A stretch of DNA of 7,337 nucleotides, from NCBI GenBank assembly GCA_030691295.1, contig JAUYEQ010000524.1:1-7337 (forward strand), read 5' to 3'. The translations under genes and the position numbers were made by a program. The notes below the pieces were generated by a model that worked only from the letters and a program-made list of their open reading frames with translations, searched no databases and was not told the origin of the DNA. Positions 4,850-7,337 of the stretch are shown here, piece by piece (the stretch's first letter is position 1; every line of letters begins with the position of its first letter). Source of the stretch: Bacteroidota bacterium (GTDB lineage: Bacteria > Bacteroidota > Bacteroidia > Bacteroidales > Prolixibacteraceae).

Positions 4850-7337
4850 CTATTCGGTAACTGGTTGGTCATCGATAATTCCCTCCGGTAATTCAGTCAA
4901 TTCATCAGGATCTTCGGAGGTTGGCACAATCTCAATCACTTCATCAGGATCTTCCGAAGCTGGTACAATTGCAACTGATGCAATTTTGTCTCCTTCCTTC
5001 AGGTTGATAAGCCTTACACCCTGCGCTGCACGGCCAATAATTCGCATGTTGGAAACAGACATTCTGATAGTGAGTCCTGATTGCGTAATAATCATTAAAT
5101 CGTTACTTTCATCAACGCTCTTAATTGAAATAAGTGATCCGGTTTTTTCAGTAATATTAATTGTTTTCACACCTTTTCCTCCACGGTTCGTCAACCGGTA
5201 GTCTTCAATCTTTGATCTTTTTCCATAACCATTTTCAGAAACAACCAGAATATCTTCGTTTTCGTGTTCAACACAAACCATGCCAACAACTTCATCCTGA
5301 TCGTGACCCAGCCTGATTCCACGTACTCCGGAGGCTGTTCTTCCTATTGGCCTGACGTCCTTATCAACAAATCGAACGGCTTTTCCTGAACGTACAGCCA
5401 TCATAATGTGATGATTGCCATTGGTCATTCTGGCTTCAAGTAATTTATCGTCCTCCCTTATTGTAATTGCATTCACTCCATTCTGACGTGGACGTGAATA
5501 TGCCTCAAGTGATGTTTTCTTGATAGTTCCCTTTTTGGTACACAAAATTATGAAATTGCTATTAATATATTCAGGATCCGTTAGGGTTTTTACATTGATA
5601 AATGCAAGAATCTTATCGTCCTGTTCAATATTTATAACATTCTGAATTGCACGCCCTTTTGATGTTTTTGTACCTTCAGGAATTTCATAAACTTTCAGCC
5701 AGAAACATTTTCCTTTTTCAGAAAATAACAAGAGAGTATTGTGCATAGATGCATTGAACATGTGTTCAAGGAAATCCGAATCTCTTGTATTGCTGCCTTT
5801 TGAACCAACTCCTCCCCTTCCCTGGGTTCTAAAATCGGACAGTGGAGTCCTTTTCATGTAACCCAAATGAGAAATTGTAATAACCATTTCTTCATCAGCA
5901 TAAAAATCTTCAGGATTAAATTCTTCTGCATTCGGAACGATCTCGGTTTTACGACCATCTCCGTATTTTGCTTTGATTTCAATCAGCTCATTCTTAATAA
6001 TTTCCATCCGAAGATTGATGTCAGCCAATATACATTTCAGGTGTTCAATCAGCTTTTTAATATCTTCATATTCCTGATGTAATTTATCCTGTTCGAGACC
6101 CGTCAGCTGGCGCAAACGCATTTCAACGATGGCGCGTGACTGAATATCAGTTAAACTAAATCGTTCGATCAGGTTTAGTCTGGCTTCATCAGGATTTTTT
6201 GCAGCACGAATAATTGCGATTACTTCTTCGATATTGTCGCTGGCAATGATCAAGCCTTCAAGAATATGCGCACGTTTTTCGGCCTGATCCAATTCAAATT
6301 GTGTCCGGCGAATAATGACATCGTGACGGTGCTCTACAAAATAATGAATTAGGTCTTTCAGGTTAAGCATTTTAGGCCGTCCATTGACCAATGCAATATT
6401 GTTTACACTGAAACTATTTTGTAGTTGCGTGTATTTGTATAATTTGTTTAAAACGACATTCGATATTTCATCTCTCTTGATATCAAAAACGATGCGCATC
6501 CCATCACGATCCGATTCGTCATTGACATTCGAAATACCTTCAATTTTCTTGTCATTGATCAGTTCTGCAGTTTTAATAATTAATTCTGCCTTGTTAACCA
6601 TGTAAGGAATCTCAGTAACGACAATCTTTTCCCTTCCGTTCGGTGTTACTTCGATGTGAGCTTTTCCTCTGATAACAATACGGCCTCGTCCAGTTTCAAA
6701 AGCTTCCTGAACACCGCGAACTCCGTAAATGATTCCTCCGGTCGGAAAATCAGGCGCTTTAACAATTAAAATCAGGTCTTGAATATCGATTTCCGGATTA
6801 TCAATGTAAGCTACAATAGCATCAATTGTATCCGACAAATTATGGGGAGGCATGTTCGTTGCCATACCAACAGCAATTCCAGATGCTCCGTTAACCAACA
6901 ATTGAGGGATTCGGGTTGGCAATACTGTTGGTTCTTTCAACGATTCATCAAAGTTAGGCTGGAAGTCCACCGTATTTTTCTCCAAATCGGCAAGTGTTTC
7001 TTCCGCTATCTTTGATAATCTGGCCTCTGTATAACGCATAGCGGCCGGACTATCACCATCAACTGATCCAAAGTTACCCTGCCCGTCAACCAACGTATAA
7101 CGCAACGACCAATCCTGAGCCATACGAACCAATGTTCCGTAAATGGACGAGTCACCATGCGGGTGATACTTACCCATTACCTCCCCAACAATCCTAGCTG
7201 ATTTTTTATAGGGCCTATTGGAAAAATTTCCCAACTCACTCATTCCAAACAACACGCGACGATGTACTGGCTTTAAACCATCTCTTACATCCGGAAGTGC
7301 CCTTGCGACAATTACTGACATCGAATAATCGATGTAA
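4850..7337 (-). CDS. gyrA: DNA gyrase subunit A, 5'-truncated by the window edge
   Basis: The DNA-breaking and DNA-wrapping subunit of gyrase, which with GyrB introduces negative supercoils using ATP. The frame stays open to the window edge, reading YIDYS before [11 protein letters not shown]. That Met matches E. coli Met26, so about 28 residues are missing. Counting from it, the winged-helix region carries [10 protein letters not shown] (53-62) and the catalytic tyrosine is Tyr97 in [10 protein letters not shown] (E. coli Tyr122). The tower and coiled coil follow (to about 460), then a six-bladed C-terminal wrapping domain (about 478-780). The GyrA box region reads QGRGGVG (500-506), weaker than Q(R/K)RGG(K/R)G, while blade 5 holds NRGGKG (712-717). 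The [12 protein letters not shown] motif and GyrA box region argue against ParC. Residue 62, E. coli position 87, is Gly. The acidic tail (785-823) contains a 13-residue tandem repeat. Stop is TAG. Confidence 0.97.
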   Translation of the reverse strand, partial: YIDYSMSVIVARALPDVRDGLKPVHRRVLFGMSELGNFSNRPYKKSARIVGEVMGKYHPHGDSSIYGTLVRMAQDWSLRYTLVDGQGNFGSVDGDSPAAMRYTEARLSKIAEETLADLEKNTVDFQPNFDESLKEPTVLPTRIPQLLVNGASGIAVGMATNMPPHNLSDTIDAIVAYIDNPEIDIQDLILIVKAPDFPTGGIIYGVRGVQEAFETGRGRIVIRGKAHIEVTPNGREKIVVTEIPYMVNKAELIIKTAELINDKKIEGISNVNDESDRDGMRIVFDIKRDEISNVVLNKLYKYTQLQNSFSVNNIALVNGRPKMLNLKDLIHYFVEHRHDVIIRRTQFELDQAEKRAHILEGLIIASDNIEEVIAIIRAAKNPDEARLNLIERFSLTDIQSRAIVEMRLRQLTGLEQDKLHQEYEDIKKLIEHLKCILADINLRMEIIKNELIEIKAKYGDGRKTEIVPNAEEFNPEDFYADEEMVITISHLGYMKRTPLSDFRTQGRGGVGSKGSNTRDSDFLEHMFNASMHNTLLLFSEKGKCFWLKVYEIPEGTKTSKGRAIQNVINIEQDDKILAFINVKTLTDPEYINSNFIILCTKKGTIKKTSLEAYSRPRQNGVNAITIREDDKLLEARMTNGNHHIMMAVRSGKAVRFVDKDVRPIGRTASGVRGIRLGHDQDEVVGMVCVEHENEDILVVSENGYGKRSKIEDYRLTNRGGKGVKTINITEKTGSLISIKSVDESNDLMIITQSGLTIRMSVSNMRIIGRAAQGVRLINLKEGDKIASVAIVPASEDPDEVIEIVPTSEDPDELTELPEGIIDDQPVTE
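4892..4969 (-). repeat. 39-bp in-frame tandem duplication in the gyrA tail
   Basis: Copy 1 (4931-4969, residues 785-797, [13 protein letters not shown]) and copy 2 (4892-4930, residues 798-810, [13 protein letters not shown]) are adjacent and agree at 32 of 39 bases by hand count. The differences include four at third codon positions, so the duplication is not brand new and the acidic character has been kept. Confidence 0.85.

Noticed and set aside
7319..7321. ATG as the true start of gyrA
   Set aside because: The frame continues upstream as YIDYS, which matches the conserved residues before this Met in GyrA; the start lies beyond the edge.
4850..7337. ParC (topoisomerase IV subunit A) instead of GyrA
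   Set aside because: The [11 protein letters not shown] and [14 protein letters not shown] motifs and the GyrA box region are of GyrA type.

Overview
The window looks like ordinary chromosomal DNA from a member of the Bacteroidota, probably Bacteroidales or Marinilabiliales. The reasons are AT-rich DNA, two upstream elements matching the Bacteroidota -7 promoter consensus TAnnTTTG, A-rich rather than Shine-Dalgarno-like leaders, a 2-oxo acid dehydrogenase E1 with alpha and beta parts in one chain, and a GyrA of the phylum's type followed by a secreted TPR protein. The finer placement is inference from memory of these families.

Left part, plus strand (1-2830). The 3' end of a fused alpha/beta E1 gene enters from the left edge. 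It is followed after 13 nt by a long-chain flavodoxin gene, and a strong intrinsic terminator (1859-1893) closes the pair. Next comes methylglyoxal synthase (mgsA) with a -7-like element, then an unrecognised 59-residue basic protein with its own promoter-like sequence. A second strong terminator at 2781-2830 follows. The theme is central carbon and redox metabolism: oxidative decarboxylation of 2-oxo acids, low-potential electron transfer, and the methylglyoxal overflow branch from dihydroxyacetone phosphate.

Middle (2831-3394). About 560 nt carry no gene I can support. They hold a spaced direct repeat, an imperfect hairpin and a short coding-like stretch hemmed in by stops, which could be debris of a lost gene.

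Right part, minus strand (3395-7337). gyrA enters from the right edge and lacks only about its first 28 codons. It is followed closely by a secreted tetratricopeptide-repeat protein whose gene ends at a classic terminator (3395-3420). The two probably form one transcription unit, convergent with the left cluster.

I found no mobile element, CRISPR array, RNA gene or clear new system. The most interesting points are a BamE/SmpA-like module inserted in the TPR protein, a 13-residue tandem duplication in the acidic GyrA tail, Gly at the GyrA position equivalent to E. coli Asp87, a degenerate FMN-phosphate loop in the flavodoxin, and the small ORF lying between its own promoter-like site and terminator.
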